Of a DNA stretch of 64,000 bases, positions 1 through 8,326 are shown in pieces. Made by a program: the position numbers and the translations under genes. Source of the stretch: SHZL01 sp963784425 (GTDB lineage: Bacteria > Pseudomonadota > Gammaproteobacteria > Xanthomonadales > SZUA-36). The notes beneath the pieces were generated by a model that was given only the letters and a program-made list of their open reading frames with translations, ran no database searches and was not told the origin of the DNA. Position 1 is the first letter of the stretch; every line of letters starts with the position of its first letter. The stretch spans positions 62,001 to 126,000 of the forward strand of contig CAWARM010000012.1 in NCBI GenBank assembly GCA_963784425.1, written 5' to 3'.

Positions 1-499
1 GGCGGTATATCTGGTAGAGCACAAATTCCTTGACGTAATACTGTTCCCAGCGTTCTCCCGCGTCGCAATGGGTGACCATCTTCAGGGATTCCTGGCCATG
101 AAAGATGGTGCCTTTCACATCTTCCGGTTTGAATCGCAATTTGATGGGAGGAAATCGGCATACCTGCTGTCGGGTCAAACCGCGCCGTCCGACCGTCAGG
201 GGAATGGAGACGGGCTGGCCCAGGCTATCTGTATATTCCATCGTGGCCGGGTACGGGTCCTGGCTTTTCTTGTTCTTCATGATCTCGCGCCAGGGTCCTT
301 TCAGGGTAATTTTCATTACCTCGTCCGACTTGAACAGTTTTTCAGGTTTTGCGGCTTCAGGACTTTCTGCCTGAGCCTGGGCCTGAGCCTGGGCCTGAGC
401 CATGGCCGGGTTTTGGGGCAGCAGGCAGGTCAGTGCCAACATTAGCGCCGTGAGGAAAAAGCGATTGTGGAATGTGCGTGTTTGCAGGAAGCCAGCCAT
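1..499 (-). CDS. Exported protein of unknown function (partial, 3' end outside window)
   Basis: The reading frame runs on the minus strand from an ATG at 499 and leaves the window after about 166 codons. A strong Shine-Dalgarno (AAGGAGG) lies a few bases upstream. The first ~35 residues form a signal peptide: basic start, hydrophobic core, and a likely cleavage after the PAMA region. An Ala-Gln repeat (five AQ pairs) follows, and then a soluble, charged domain with two Cys residues. I do not recognise the family, and nothing visible suggests catalysis. It lies downstream of serA in the same direction with about 55 bases between, so it may be cotranscribed or have its own promoter. The gene is confidently real; its function is unknown. 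Confidence 0.75.
   Translation of the reverse strand, partial: MAGFLQTRTFHNRFFLTALMLALTCLLPQNPAMAQAQAQAQAQAESPEAAKPEKLFKSDEVMKITLKGPWREIMKNKKSQDPYPATMEYTDSLGQPVSIPLTVGRRGLTRQQVCRFPPIKLRFKPEDVKGTIFHGQESLKMVTHCDAGERWEQYYVKEFVLYQIYR
370..399. repeat. Short tandem repeat encoding Ala-Gln pairs
   Basis: Five alternating 6-nt units (cctgag / cctggg, a 12-nt period) encode the AQAQ stretch just after the signal peptide of the exported protein on the minus strand. Because 12 is a multiple of three, copy-number changes would keep the frame. Confidence 0.7.
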
Positions 500-531
500 G
501 AAAAATCCTCCTTGGGTTTTCCCTAGTATAG

Positions 532-549
532 ACCGGCGTTATCGCCGGT
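532..549. other. Perfect 7-bp hairpin downstream of serA
   Basis: ACCGGCG and CGCCGGT flank a 4-nt loop between the serA stop and the exported-protein start. No T-run follows on either strand, so it is not a classical terminator. It could end the serA transcript, or act as an operator for the next gene: a TATACT-like -10 lies beside it on the minus strand. Confidence 0.4.
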
Positions 550-554
550 GCAGC

Positions 555-1796
555 CTAATGGAGTATCCTGGCGCGAATCGTTGCCGGGATGCTTCTTAGC
601 TGCTTCAACAGACGTGCGGGATTGGCAGTTTCAAGGTCCATGACCACGTAACCGATTTCGCCGTGGGTTTCCAGGTACTGCGATGCTATGTTGACCCGGT
701 TGTCCGAGAACACACGATTGATTTGCTGCAAAACACCCGGTTCATTGCGGTGTATGTGCAGGATACGGCTGACGTTCCGGTGGTCGGGTAAGGACACCTG
801 CGGAAAGTTGACGGCGGATACTGTTGAACCGTTGTCACTGTATCTAACGAGCTTACCTGCTACTTCGATGGCGATGTTTTCCTGGGCCTCCATGGTGCTG
901 CCGCCGATGTGCGGAGTCAGGATCACGTTATCCATGCCGCGCAATGGCGAAGCAAATTCCTCTGAATTTGCGCTGGGCTCTGCCGGAAATACATCAATGG
1001 CCGCGCCAGCCAGGTGCCCGGATTTTAGTGCTTTGGCCAGGGCATCGATGTCGACCACGTTGCCGCGGCTGGCGTTGATGAGAAAGGCTCCGCTTTGCAT
1101 GGCTTTGAGAAACCCGCTGTCCACCATGCCGGCGGTTTGTTCCGTTTGCGGCACATGCAGGCTGACAACATGGGATTCCTTGAGCAGGTCCTTGAGTTTC
1201 GGCCGGTTGGCAGCATTGCCGAGGGGCAGCTTGTTCTCAATATCGTGATAAATGACACGCATGCCCAGGTTCTCGGCAAGGATTCCAAGCTGGGTTCCAA
1301 TGTGCCCGTAACCGATAATGCCGAGGGTCTTGCCGCGGATTTCATGTGAATGGGTGGCGGATTTCATCCACGCACCGCGATGCGCCGCCGCGTTGCGTTG
1401 TGGAATACCCCTCATCAACATGATGATTTCCGCGAGCGCCAGCTCAGCCACACTGCGCGTATTCGAAAACGGTGCATTGAAGACCGGAACGCCGCGACGC
1501 TGAGCGGCGAGCAGGTCCACCTGGTTGGTGCCGATACAGAAGCAGCCAACCGCGACCAGCCGGTCGACCGAGTTCAATACCTCTGCATCAAGCTGGCTGG
1601 CGGAGCGAATGCCGAGGAAATGAACGCCTTTGAGAGCTGCTTGAAACTCTTTGCCCGTCATGGCGTGTTTGGACGTCTCGATCTGCACATAGCCCTGGCC
1701 GGCAATGATGTCGCTGGCCGCAGGATGCACGCCTTCAAGCAGCAGGAACTTTATTTTCCCCTTGTCCAGGGATTGGCTTCCTGCGGTTTTTTTCAT
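555..1796 (-). CDS. serA: D-3-phosphoglycerate dehydrogenase
   Basis: It catalyses the first committed step of serine synthesis, NAD-dependent oxidation of 3-phosphoglycerate. From the ATG at 1796 the product is 413 aa, close to the 410 aa of E. coli SerA, and the N-terminus (DKGKIKFLLLEGVH) aligns directly; an upstream ATG at 1832 would add 12 unlikely residues. Visible features are the nucleotide-binding GYGHIG (about 162-167), the catalytic Arg244 in NASRG, Glu273 in PAEP and His296 in TPHIGGS. A C-terminal ACT domain (about 340-413) predicts feedback inhibition by serine. It is divergent from a D-2-hydroxyglutarate dehydrogenase gene 73 bases away, whose substrate SerA can make in a side reaction. 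Confidence 0.96.
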   Translation of the reverse strand: MKKTAGSQSLDKGKIKFLLLEGVHPAASDIIAGQGYVQIETSKHAMTGKEFQAALKGVHFLGIRSASQLDAEVLNSVDRLVAVGCFCIGTNQVDLLAAQRRGVPVFNAPFSNTRSVAELALAEIIMLMRGIPQRNAAAHRGAWMKSATHSHEIRGKTLGIIGYGHIGTQLGILAENLGMRVIYHDIENKLPLGNAANRPKLKDLLKESHVVSLHVPQTEQTAGMVDSGFLKAMQSGAFLINASRGNVVDIDALAKALKSGHLAGAAIDVFPAEPSANSEEFASPLRGMDNVILTPHIGGSTMEAQENIAIEVAGKLVRYSDNGSTVSAVNFPQVSLPDHRNVSRILHIHRNEPGVLQQINRVFSDNRVNIASQYLETHGEIGYVVMDLETANPARLLKQLRSIPATIRARILH

Positions 1797-1869
1797 GCGA
1801 GAACACGCTGCCTCGTGGTATAAGTGCGGCATTGTCCTGATTCATGCAGCAGCGCGCAACACCCATCCT

Positions 1870-3279
1870 ATGAACGTCAATAAACTTGCGCACCAAATCC
1901 ACGACTTACGCACGGCACTGCCCGGCATACACATTAGCGATGAGCCGGAAGTCCGCGTATCGCACGGCCAGGACTGGACCCGTTTCAAGACCCCGGCACC
2001 GTTGGCCGTGGCATTTCCTGCAAATCCCGCCGAGGTGCAGGACATAGTCCGTTTTGCTTGTGCTTGCGGACTGGCCCTGGTGCCCTCTGGAGGGCGCACG
2101 GGCCTGAGCGGCGGTGCAGTAGCGGCCGATGGTGAACTCGTAGTCTCCTTTGATCGTATGCGCAGGATTCTTGAGTTTGATCCCATCGACCGCACCGTCA
2201 CGGTCGAGGCCGGTGTGGTCACTGCCGCTGTGCAATCCTTTGCCCGGGAGCGGAACCTCTACTACCCGGTTTCCTTTGCCGCCGAAGGCTCCAGCCAGTT
2301 GGGCGGTAACCTCGCCACCAATGCGGGCGGCATACGCGTGCTGCGCTATGGTTTGACCAGGGACTGGGTTACCGGTTTAAGCGTTGTGACCGGCACGGGT
2401 GAACTGCTGGAGTGCAACCGGGGCCTGGTCAAGAATGCCAGTGGCTACGATTTTCGCCACCTGTTCATCGGCAGCGAAGGAACGCTGGGAATGATCGTGG
2501 CAGCGACGCTTAAACTGACGCATCCGCCACCCCCGGGCAAAGTGATGCTGCTCGGCATCAGCGGCCTGGACGCATTGATGAAAGTCTTCGCGCTTCTGCG
2601 GGAAAACCTGAACTTGTCGGCCTTTGAATTCCTGACGGATCGTGCCATGAGACATGTGCGCCATGGTCACCGGCTTCGCGCACCACTGGCCAATGAGTGC
2701 CCATTGTACGTAGTCACCGAATTTGACTGCCCCAATGCAATCGAGGAAGGCCTGGCAATGGACTGCTTCGCCCAAGGCATGGAGAAGGGCTGGCTGCTGG
2801 ACGGAGTGCTAAGCCAAAGTGACCGTCAGAACGGAGAATTATGGCGATACCGTGAGGGTATCTCAGAATCAATCACGCGCTATCGGCCGTATAAAAACGA
2901 CCTGTCTGTGCGAATTTCCAGAGTGCCGGTTTTCCTGGAAAAAATGGAACTGCTCATGCAGGAAATTTGCCCGGACTACGAGGCAGTCTGGTATGGGCAC
3001 ATCGGTGACGGCAATCTGCACATGAACATCATCGGACCGGAGGGCCCGGACACGCCGGACTTTGCAGCCAGGTGCCATGAAATCAGCGAGCAGACCTACG
3101 CTTTGACGCAATCTCTGGGCGGAAGCATTTCTGCAGAGCACGGCATCGGGGTACTCAAACAGCCGTGGTTGGGCAAAACGAGGTCGGCTGGCGAAATATC
3201 CGCCATGCGGGGCATCAAGCAGGTGTTTGATCCTGCAGGTATCATGAATCCCGGCAAACTGCTGAGCCCGCCCAGTTGA
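1870..3279 (+). CDS. FAD-linked D-2-hydroxyglutarate dehydrogenase (GlcD/DLD2 family)
   Basis: A 469-aa FAD-binding oxidoreductase of the PCMH/vanillyl-alcohol oxidase type. The N-terminal FAD domain carries PSGGRTGLSGGA (about 72-83) and GGNLATNAGG (145-154). The C-terminal FAD-oxidase domain shows HIGDGNLHMN (377-386) and AEHGIG (422-427). Family members include D-lactate, glycolate and D-2-hydroxyglutarate dehydrogenases. Divergent linkage to serA is the reason for the D-2-HG call: in Pseudomonas the neighbouring enzyme returns D-2-HG, made by SerA when it reduces 2-oxoglutarate, back to 2-oxoglutarate and so pulls the SerA reaction forward. Substrate is inferred, not seen. The start follows the homologous N-terminus; no clear Shine-Dalgarno precedes it. 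Confidence 0.8.
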   Translation: MNVNKLAHQIHDLRTALPGIHISDEPEVRVSHGQDWTRFKTPAPLAVAFPANPAEVQDIVRFACACGLALVPSGGRTGLSGGAVAADGELVVSFDRMRRILEFDPIDRTVTVEAGVVTAAVQSFARERNLYYPVSFAAEGSSQLGGNLATNAGGIRVLRYGLTRDWVTGLSVVTGTGELLECNRGLVKNASGYDFRHLFIGSEGTLGMIVAATLKLTHPPPPGKVMLLGISGLDALMKVFALLRENLNLSAFEFLTDRAMRHVRHGHRLRAPLANECPLYVVTEFDCPNAIEEGLAMDCFAQGMEKGWLLDGVLSQSDRQNGELWRYREGISESITRYRPYKNDLSVRISRVPVFLEKMELLMQEICPDYEAVWYGHIGDGNLHMNIIGPEGPDTPDFAARCHEISEQTYALTQSLGGSISAEHGIGVLKQPWLGKTRSAGEISAMRGIKQVFDPAGIMNPGKLLSPPS

Positions 3280-3286
3280 ACCAGAC

Positions 3287-3306
3287 CGGCTGAGCCGACT
3301 CAGCCG
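3287..3306. terminator. Stem-loop between convergent genes
   Basis: CGGCTGAG and CTCAGCCG form a perfect 8-bp stem with a CCGA loop, filling the 31-base gap between two convergent stops. It lacks a T-run on both strands, so termination is inferred only from its position. Confidence 0.45.
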
Positions 3307-3310
3307 AAGA

Positions 3311-3577
3311 TCAGAAATCCCGCAGTTGTGTCGTGCCGATACCCTTTTCTTCCAGCAGGAGGGGGATGTCGTCCACCACCGGGTAAATCACTCGTCCATC
3401 TTCGGTAATCAGCGCTTCCTTCAGCGGAGCCGCAATTATTTCTCCGCGCACGCTCTCGACCTCTCCGGACGCAATGGCCCTGTTGAGCTTTTCCAGCCGC
3501 GAATGTTCCAGGCGGTTCAGCGCTACCTTGCTGACGGGGCAACAAAGGATTTCAAGCAATTTTCCATTTACGGTCAT
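3311..3577 (-). CDS. Trm112/UPF0434 (YcaR-like) small protein
   Basis: An 88-aa protein matching the Trm112-like UPF0434 fold: an N-terminal LLEILCCPVS strand, a central insert, and a C-terminal VIYPVVDDIPLLL strand. In Trm112 and YcaR, Cys residues bind a structural zinc. Here only the adjacent CC near residue 12 remains; the usual second Cys of CPVC is Ser, and the C-terminal half has none. This longer, ligand-poor form resembles Xanthomonas-type relatives as I recall them. The E. coli gene sits near kdsB; here it stands alone, divergent from purE. Its molecular role is unknown. Confidence 0.8.
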   Translation of the reverse strand: MTVNGKLLEILCCPVSKVALNRLEHSRLEKLNRAIASGEVESVRGEIIAAPLKEALITEDGRVIYPVVDDIPLLLEEKGIGTTQLRDF

Positions 3578-3685
3578 TGCAATTTCTACTCGTTTTCTTC
3601 AACCCTGTCATTGTAACCAAAGCTGCCCGGCGTGTCCTGAAATGCTCAGTTGTCCGCCAGCCTACTGCTCGCGGGACCTTGAGGC

Positions 3686-3694
3686 TGTTACAAT
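3686..3694 (+). promoter_or_regulatory. Candidate extended -10 promoter of purEK
   Basis: TGTTACAAT reads as an extended -10 (TGn + TACAAT). The -35 region is poor. Transcription would begin near 3701, about 20 bases before the purE start. Prediction from sequence only. Confidence 0.4.
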
Positions 3695-3721
3695 ACGCGA
3701 CCTCAAAAAGGAATGGCGCAG

Positions 3722-4225
3722 GTGGAACAGTCTTTACGCATTAGCATCATCATGGGTTCCCAGTCGGACTGGAAAACGATGAAACACGCCGCTGACACGC
3801 TGGACGAACTGGGCGTGGCCTATGAAACCCGTGTGATTTCAGCTCACCGCACGCCGGACCTCATGTTTGCCTATGCCGAGCAGGCAGCAGGCCGCGGCTT
3901 GATGGTTATCATTGCCGGTGCCGGCGGGGCCGCTCATCTGCCGGGTATGGTGGCGGCCAAAACAGTGATTCCGGTGCTGGGTGTCCCGGTTCGTTCAAAG
4001 GCCCTCAATGGCGTTGACTCACTCCTTTCCATCGCGCAAATGCCCGCCGGTATTCCGGTGGGCACGTTGGCTATCGGCGAGTCGGGGGCTGTCAATGCAG
4101 CCCTGCTCGCAGCTGCCATTGTCGGCAATGTTGATGCGCACGTGCGCCGTGCCCTGGAAAAATACCGCAATGCGCGATGTGAAGCGGTGTTGTCCAAGCC
4201 CGACCCGGCACGAGCCAAAGACTAA
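3722..4225 (+). CDS. purE: N5-carboxyaminoimidazole ribonucleotide mutase
   Basis: A class I PurE that converts N5-CAIR to CAIR in purine synthesis, working after PurK. The diagnostic MGSQSDW near the N-terminus, SAHRTPD, and the GAGGAAHLPGM loop are all present. Start choice: AAGGA at 3708-3712 directly abuts an ATG at 3713 but lies 9 bases from an in-frame GTG at 3722, which gives normal spacing and 167 aa. The ATG start would give 170 aa. purK follows after 9 bases, so the two are cotranscribed. The gene is certain; the start is not. Confidence 0.93.
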   Translation: MEQSLRISIIMGSQSDWKTMKHAADTLDELGVAYETRVISAHRTPDLMFAYAEQAAGRGLMVIIAGAGGAAHLPGMVAAKTVIPVLGVPVRSKALNGVDSLLSIAQMPAGIPVGTLAIGESGAVNAALLAAAIVGNVDAHVRRALEKYRNARCEAVLSKPDPARAKD

Positions 4226-4234
4226 GACCGGGCA

Positions 4235-5395
4235 TTGGGCAGCGAACCGGAAACCCCCCCCAGCAATATCCATCAGGTTGGAATACTCGGTGGAGGGCAG
4301 TTGGCGCGCATGATGGCCCTGGCAGGTATCCCGCTGGGCCTTAATTTTCATTTTCTGGATCCCTCGGCTCATGCTTGTGCCAGCCCGCTGGGAAGACTCC
4401 ACCGGGCGGAGTTTTCAGACCTGCTTGCCATACAGGCCATGGCTTCTGAAATTGATGTGGCGACCTTTGATTTCGAAAATGTCCCGGCAGATTCAGCCCG
4501 CTCACTTGCGTCAGCCAGAACTTTTCATCCATGTGTCAATGCGCTGGAAGACTGCCAGGACCGGCTACTGGAAAAGCGTTTGCTACGCTCGCTGGCAATA
4601 CCGGTGGCTGAATTCCAGCCGGTATCTTCACGCACAGGCTTGTTGGACGCAGTGGAGAAAATCGGCTTGCCTGCGGTACTGAAAACCCGTCGTCTGGGCT
4701 ATGACGGAAAGGGCCAGGTGCTGCTGAACCAGCACGAAGACCTGGAGCCAGCCTGGCAAGCTCTGGGGCAATTCGCCCTGATACTCGAGACTTTTGTGCC
4801 ATTCGCGGCGGAATGCTCCCTGATTGCAGTTCGAAATGAACTGGGCGAAGTCCGGTTTTGGCCGCTGACGAAAAACGTGCACGCAAACGGCGTTCTGTTG
4901 CTGAGCCGGCCTGGCGTGCTGGGTGATGATCTGCAGGCCCAGGCCGAGGATACTGCCGGTAAACTGCTCAAGCATTGGGACTACGTTGGCGTGCTTGCCG
5001 TCGAGTTTTTCCTCCTGGAAGGCCGCTTACTGGTGAACGAAATGGCACCACGCGTGCATAATTCGGGGCACTGGACGCTCGATGCCTCCGTGACTTCGCA
5101 GTTTGAGAACCACCTGCGTGCGATCTGTGGCATCCCCCTCGGGGACACTGCCATGACGGATCATGCCCTGATGTTCAACTGGATCAGTGAAATGCCTGAT
5201 ATGCGCCAGCTTCTGCTTGAGCAGGGATTGCATTGGCACGACTACGGGAAGGGTCCACGTCAGGGGCGAAAACTTGGGCACGCCACCCTCGTCGCACGCA
5301 CTGAGTCAGACCTGATGTGCGGTGCTTCCCGAATTGCCCAAGGCCTGGGTGGCCATTGGCCAAAGTTGCTGACTGGAGTTGCTGGCCCGGATTGA
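4235..5395 (+). CDS. purK: N5-carboxyaminoimidazole ribonucleotide synthase
   Basis: An ATP-grasp enzyme that makes N5-CAIR from AIR, ATP and bicarbonate, the substrate of PurE. The N-terminus has the GILGGGQLARMM nucleotide-fold motif. KTRRLGYDGKGQ and the metal-site segment NEMAPRVHNSGHWT confirm ATP-grasp PurK. At 386 aa it is somewhat longer than E. coli PurK (355). The start is a TTG at 4235; no ATG or GTG lies between it and the conserved N-terminal motif. It sits 9 bases behind purE in a two-gene operon. Confidence 0.95.
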   Translation: MGSEPETPPSNIHQVGILGGGQLARMMALAGIPLGLNFHFLDPSAHACASPLGRLHRAEFSDLLAIQAMASEIDVATFDFENVPADSARSLASARTFHPCVNALEDCQDRLLEKRLLRSLAIPVAEFQPVSSRTGLLDAVEKIGLPAVLKTRRLGYDGKGQVLLNQHEDLEPAWQALGQFALILETFVPFAAECSLIAVRNELGEVRFWPLTKNVHANGVLLLSRPGVLGDDLQAQAEDTAGKLLKHWDYVGVLAVEFFLLEGRLLVNEMAPRVHNSGHWTLDASVTSQFENHLRAICGIPLGDTAMTDHALMFNWISEMPDMRQLLLEQGLHWHDYGKGPRQGRKLGHATLVARTESDLMCGASRIAQGLGGHWPKLLTGVAGPD

Positions 5396-5428
5396 CGCGC
5401 GTTCCTGAAGGCTGGATTCGGGCGGGAA

Positions 5429-6598
5429 TCAGCAATGACTTTCCACCAGGCCTGAAACAGTGGACACGATCTCACCGGCTTGCTCCCGGTCAATGATCAA
5501 TGGTGGCAGCAGGCGAATGATCTTGTTGCGCGTAACGTTCAGGAGCAGCCCCTGTTGCAGCGCAAGTTCTTTCAGGTGGTCGGCTTCGCAATTCAGTTCA
5601 ATGCCTATCATCAAGCCGCGTCCGCGGATATCAACCACTGCTGCGTGGGCGCCCAGCCTGTCCTGAAATCCGGCCAACATGGCTTTTCCGGTTCGTTCAG
5701 AGCGCTCCGCTAAGCCCTCTTGCTCCATCACGCCCAATACTGCGCACGCGGTATGGCATGCCAACGGGTTGCCGCCAAAGGTAGAGCCATGACGCCCTGG
5801 CGTCAGCAGGTCCGCAGTCTTACCGCGCGCTATGCAGGCGCCTATGGGAAAACCGTTGGCCAGAGCTTTTGCAGTGGTGAGGATGTCCGGGACAGCATGC
5901 TCATGTTGATGTGCATACCAACGGCCGGTACGGCACAGGCCGCACTGGATTTCGTCAAAAATCAACAACCAGCCTTGCTGGTCACACAGGGACCGCAGCG
6001 ACGCCAGGTAACCCGCGTCCGGTATCTGGACTCCTGCTTCACCCTGGATGGGCTCAACCAGGACTGCAGTGACCTGGTTTGGCCCGCGGGTGATCTTCTC
6101 CACCGCTTTTAAGTCATTGAACGGCACCCGCAAAAAGCCACCTACCAGGGGCTCAAATCCAGCCTGGACCTTTCTGCTCCCCGTTGCGGAAAGTGCGGCC
6201 AGGGACCGGCCGTGGAAACTGTTCTCCATGACTACGACGCTGGGGTGGTCAAAGCCTTTTTCATGCCCGGCCAGCCGGACGATTTTCAGGGCGCATTCAA
6301 TGGATTCGGTACCTGAGTTGGCAATAAAGGCACGGTCCATGCCGGAGATTTCCGCCAGGCGGTCAGCGAGTTTCTCCTGCCACGGAATGCGCGCCAGGTT
6401 GGCTGTATGCATCAACAGACGGGACTGTGTGCAAATCGCTTCCGAGACCACGGGGTGAGCATGCCCCAGCGCGGTGACGCCAAGGCCGCTGGTCGCGTCC
6501 AGGTATCGTTTCCCGGATACATCCCAAAGCCAGGCGCCTTCGCCCCGCTCAAAGGCTACAGGCAGGCGTGCATAGGTGTCCATCAGGTGATTGTTCAT
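5429..6598 (-). CDS. argD: Acetylornithine aminotransferase family protein
   Basis: A 389-aa class III PLP aminotransferase that matches the ArgD/AstC group in length and sequence. Visible are the substrate-side ANSGTESIE (about 93-101), FDEIQCGLCRTG (214-225), and the PLP-lysine motif TTAKALANGF with Lys244. ArgD transfers an amino group between N-acetylornithine and 2-oxoglutarate in arginine synthesis, and often also serves succinyl-diaminopimelate. A catabolic AstC role cannot be excluded. The neighbours (purK, rnt) give no pathway clue, so the anabolic call rests on family resemblance. The ATG at 6598 has GAGGAG upstream. Its 3' end converges on purK with 33 bases between. Confidence 0.85.
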   Translation of the reverse strand: MNNHLMDTYARLPVAFERGEGAWLWDVSGKRYLDATSGLGVTALGHAHPVVSEAICTQSRLLMHTANLARIPWQEKLADRLAEISGMDRAFIANSGTESIECALKIVRLAGHEKGFDHPSVVVMENSFHGRSLAALSATGSRKVQAGFEPLVGGFLRVPFNDLKAVEKITRGPNQVTAVLVEPIQGEAGVQIPDAGYLASLRSLCDQQGWLLIFDEIQCGLCRTGRWYAHQHEHAVPDILTTAKALANGFPIGACIARGKTADLLTPGRHGSTFGGNPLACHTACAVLGVMEQEGLAERSERTGKAMLAGFQDRLGAHAAVVDIRGRGLMIGIELNCEADHLKELALQQGLLLNVTRNKIIRLLPPLIIDREQAGEIVSTVSGLVESHC

Positions 6599-6672
6599 GA
6601 ATGCTCCTCACTATAGATCCGAGGTTGATAGTGCTTAGATTTCCGGGTTCCCGCAATTACGGACCAGCCCTT

Positions 6673-7278
6673 TTAGAAGCCGGTAAGGATTTTCCATCGG
6701 TTAACAATGGAACAAAAAAGCGCGGCCGTTTTTTCGGTGTCATAAACTGCTGAGTGCGCCTCGGATTCGTTCCATTCCAGGCCGGCTGACTGCACCGCCC
6801 GGGAAAGCACGGTCTGCCCGAAGGCCAGCCCGGCAAGCGTGGCCGTGTCAAATGAACTGAACGGATGAAACGGGCTGCGCTTGAAATCGGTGCGGGCAAT
6901 AGTCGCATTGACAAAGGACAGGTCAAAAAATGCATTGTGACCGACCAGAATGGCACGCTGACAACCGGTAGCGCGAATCTCTTTCCGAATCGGCTGTGCG
7001 ATGCGGCTCAGCGCTTCTTTCTCAGGCACAGCACCCCGCAAAAGGCTGTCCAGGCGTATGCCGGTAATTTCCAGGGATTTCGGATCGATGTTGGCACCAT
7101 CGAATGGCTCCACATGAACGGAAATGGTTTCGCTCATTACCAACCGTCCAAAATCATCCATGCGCAGAATGCAAGCGGCGATCTCCAGCAGGGCATCGGT
7201 TTTCGGGTTGAATCCGCCGGTTTCCACATCAACCACCACAGGCAGAAAACCTCTGAATCGATCTGCAATGCGCGGCAT
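6673..7278 (-). CDS. rnt: Ribonuclease T
   Basis: A 201-aa DEDDh 3'-5' exoribonuclease that trims the 3' ends of tRNA and other stable RNAs. Exo I is VVDVETGGFNP (Asp and Glu, about 16-26), Exo II is HNAFFDLSFVN, and Exo III is HSAVYDTEKTA with the catalytic His and Asp. Length and motifs fit gammaproteobacterial RNase T well. It reads in the same direction as argD, 74 bases upstream of it, and is divergent from the TraB/GumN gene. Confidence 0.94.
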   Translation of the reverse strand: MPRIADRFRGFLPVVVDVETGGFNPKTDALLEIAACILRMDDFGRLVMSETISVHVEPFDGANIDPKSLEITGIRLDSLLRGAVPEKEALSRIAQPIRKEIRATGCQRAILVGHNAFFDLSFVNATIARTDFKRSPFHPFSSFDTATLAGLAFGQTVLSRAVQSAGLEWNESEAHSAVYDTEKTAALFCSIVNRWKILTGF

Positions 7279-7347
7279 AATGCTCCAGTTGGGGTTCGGT
7301 TGCTTGCCAGGAACCGCCGAGGATACGGTATTGGATAAGGAATTGCC

Positions 7348-8304
7348 ATGCGCTCAAACGTGAGCTTGGACAGCGTCTGCATCAGCCTGCGCGCGTGCGT
7401 GCTGGCCTGGTTTGCCAACATCCTGCTGCTCGCACTGCTGTTTGCAAGTGGAGGGCTTTCGGCCTCACAAGGCGATGCCGGACAGAGCGCGTTCTGGCGC
7501 ATGAGCAAGGGTGGCGTAGACGCGGGTTACGTGCTGGGCACCATCCATAGTGAAGATCCCAGGGTGCTCGATTTCCCGGCCGATTTCATTGCCCAACTGA
7601 CATCATGCCAGGTGTTTGCCATGGAGTTGGTGCCGGACATGGCGACGATCGGCCGCATTAATGAGTTCATGCAATACCCGGATGCTGAAAACCTTGAGCG
7701 TACCCTTGGGAAGGAACGCTATGAACGGGTCATGGCGGCGCTGGCGGCTTACCACGTTCCGCTGGAACGGAAAACAAGAATGAAGGTCTGGGCGGTCATG
7801 ATGACTTTGAGTGTTCCGGTACCCGAGACCGGCCTTTTCATGGATTTTTCACTCTCACTCCGCGCGGGCGGATCTGGAATGACGGTAAGCGGCCTTGAAA
7901 CCCTGGAGCAACAGTTGTCATTCCTGGAAAACATGCCGGTTGAGTATCAATTGGCATTGCTGGACCAGGCCTTGTCTGATTATCAGCGCGTCGATGAACT
8001 TAACCATGAGATGGTGGATGTCTACCTCACCGGTGATCTTGCCCGGTTGCAGCGCTTGTCCGAAGAGCAATTTTCCCAACTGGATCCCGAAATTCGAGAC
8101 TATTTCTTGCGCGGGGGCATACTGGAGCGCAATCAGCACATGGTCGAAAATCTGCTGAACCTGTTGCAGGAAGGCCGGGTGTTTGTTGCCGTTGGCGCCC
8201 TGCACCTGCCGGGCCCGGGCGGCCTGTTGGCCCTGCTGCATCAGCACGGGTACGACCTCGAACCAATGCCTATGCCTTTTTCGCAGTTGGCAGGACCAGG
8301 CTGA
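7348..8304 (+). CDS. TraB/GumN family protein, probably exported
   Basis: A 318-aa protein with an N-terminal hydrophobic segment (about 15-38) that looks like a signal peptide or anchor. A TraB/GumN domain follows: GYVLGTIHSEDPRV after the signal, a central helical region, and the C-terminal VAVGALHLPGPGGLLALL. The Tiki/TraB/GumN superfamily carries conserved GTxH and GxxHL motifs that suggest metal-dependent peptidase chemistry, but bacterial members are poorly characterised. It stands alone between rnt (divergent) and a DoxX gene (convergent). The family is sure; the function is not. Confidence 0.85.
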   Translation: MRSNVSLDSVCISLRACVLAWFANILLLALLFASGGLSASQGDAGQSAFWRMSKGGVDAGYVLGTIHSEDPRVLDFPADFIAQLTSCQVFAMELVPDMATIGRINEFMQYPDAENLERTLGKERYERVMAALAAYHVPLERKTRMKVWAVMMTLSVPVPETGLFMDFSLSLRAGGSGMTVSGLETLEQQLSFLENMPVEYQLALLDQALSDYQRVDELNHEMVDVYLTGDLARLQRLSEEQFSQLDPEIRDYFLRGGILERNQHMVENLLNLLQEGRVFVAVGALHLPGPGGLLALLHQHGYDLEPMPMPFSQLAGPG

Positions 8305-8326
8305 TACCAGGCCACAAAGGACCTCG

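Noticed and set aside
688..1248. Long open frames opposite serA, and similar ones opposite tuf, ftsH, rpoB and other genes
   Set aside because: They are antisense shadows of well-recognised genes, with no family resemblance or ribosome-binding sites.
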